From Torreya grandis (lineage: Eukaryota > Streptophyta > Pinopsida > Cupressales > Taxaceae), in the NCBI GenBank assembly GCA_037957365.1, contig JARHVA010008349.1, positions 342,501 to 406,500 of the forward strand: a stretch of 64,000 nucleotides of DNA. The letters are read 5' to 3'. Shown in pieces: positions 63,826 through 64,000 of this stretch. The position numbers and the translations under genes were made by a program. Positions within the stretch are counted from its first letter, which is position 1, and the number at the start of each line of letters is the position of its first letter. The notes under the pieces were generated by a model. That model had not been told where the DNA came from and ran no database searches. It saw only the letters and a program-made list of their open reading frames with translations.

Positions 63826-64000
63826 TTATAATACCATATTCAACAAATGCATCTATGGCATGAATCGGTGTTTAAAACCATAAAAAATGCTATAGGGGAG
63901 TTTTTATTTGAGGATGATGAAACTAAGAGGTTTTACCGCTCGACCTGTGCTTGCCTTATGGTTGAGGTGGATGTTTCTAAGGGCCTTCCGGAGGTGATTT
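63826..64000 (+). CDS. Start of a DUF4283-like ORF, cut by the window end
   Basis: An open plus-strand frame from about 63826 to the end reads MHLWHESVFKTIKNAIGEFL, then EDDETKRFYRSTCACLMVEV and DVSKGLPEVI. It fits the DUF4283 family, found in plant LINE ORF1-type and related gag-like proteins and usually followed by a CCHC knuckle. The frame has no stops and the end is less AT-rich than the surroundings, so this element may be younger than the others. The true start is not seen; the ATG used here may be internal. Confidence 0.55.

Overview
The window is AT-rich plant nuclear DNA. A tau-class glutathione S-transferase (GSTU) gene with the usual single phase-0 intron, a plant mobile domain (PMD) gene remnant, and nested, heavily decayed Ty3/gypsy-type LTR retrotransposons with 2-3.7 kb LTRs all point to a large-genome seed plant. 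Old, unpurged, nested LTR elements make a gymnosperm plausible, but nothing here fixes the species. There is no bacterial, organellar, CRISPR or tRNA/rRNA feature.

Layout. 1-9144: element E4-A, a minus-strand LTR element with gag and protease but no recognisable reverse transcriptase; one 3.5 kb LTR is in the window. 9180-10380: GSTU copy 1, intact except for an in-frame TAG. About 11490-27321: a second copy of the same element (E4-B), interrupted at 15814-22676 by element N (2017 bp LTRs, TSD ATTAC). N carries one long decayed ORF of unknown function on the minus strand. 27525-28760: a GST-flank repeat and a 20-bp minisatellite. 28775-39330: a minus-strand GSTU fragment (copy 2) split by a 10.3 kb element with 3.7 kb LTRs (element L, TSD TAAAA), which has only a gag-like coiled-coil/zinc-knuckle protein. 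39330-40090: GST 5' flank, shared with copy 3. 40860-44150: a degenerate Tat/Ogre-like pol (E3, order RT-RH-extra RNase H-INT). 46150-47791 plus 58699-58850: a PMD protein remnant on the minus strand, cut in two by element E2 (47792-58693, TSD CTCAT). E2 is a plus-strand Ty3/gypsy element whose extra RNase H lies before RT. 61150-62455: the shared 5' flank and GSTU copy 3, another fragment. 63826-64000: the start of a DUF4283-like ORF that runs off the window.

How the parts relate. Three related GSTU loci in mixed orientation were broken up by successive retrotransposon insertions. N and E2 belong to one retrotransposon family: their LTRs and about 60 bp of 3' subterminal sequence align. E2 is the pol-bearing form and N is a non-autonomous form with an unrelated ORF. 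In both, the place where a polypurine tract is expected holds an inverted copy of the primer-binding-site motif. This inverted motif, the unknown ORF of N, and the Ser-to-Asn change at the catalytic position shared by all three GST copies are the observations most worth follow-up. All alignments were made by eye; identities are estimates.
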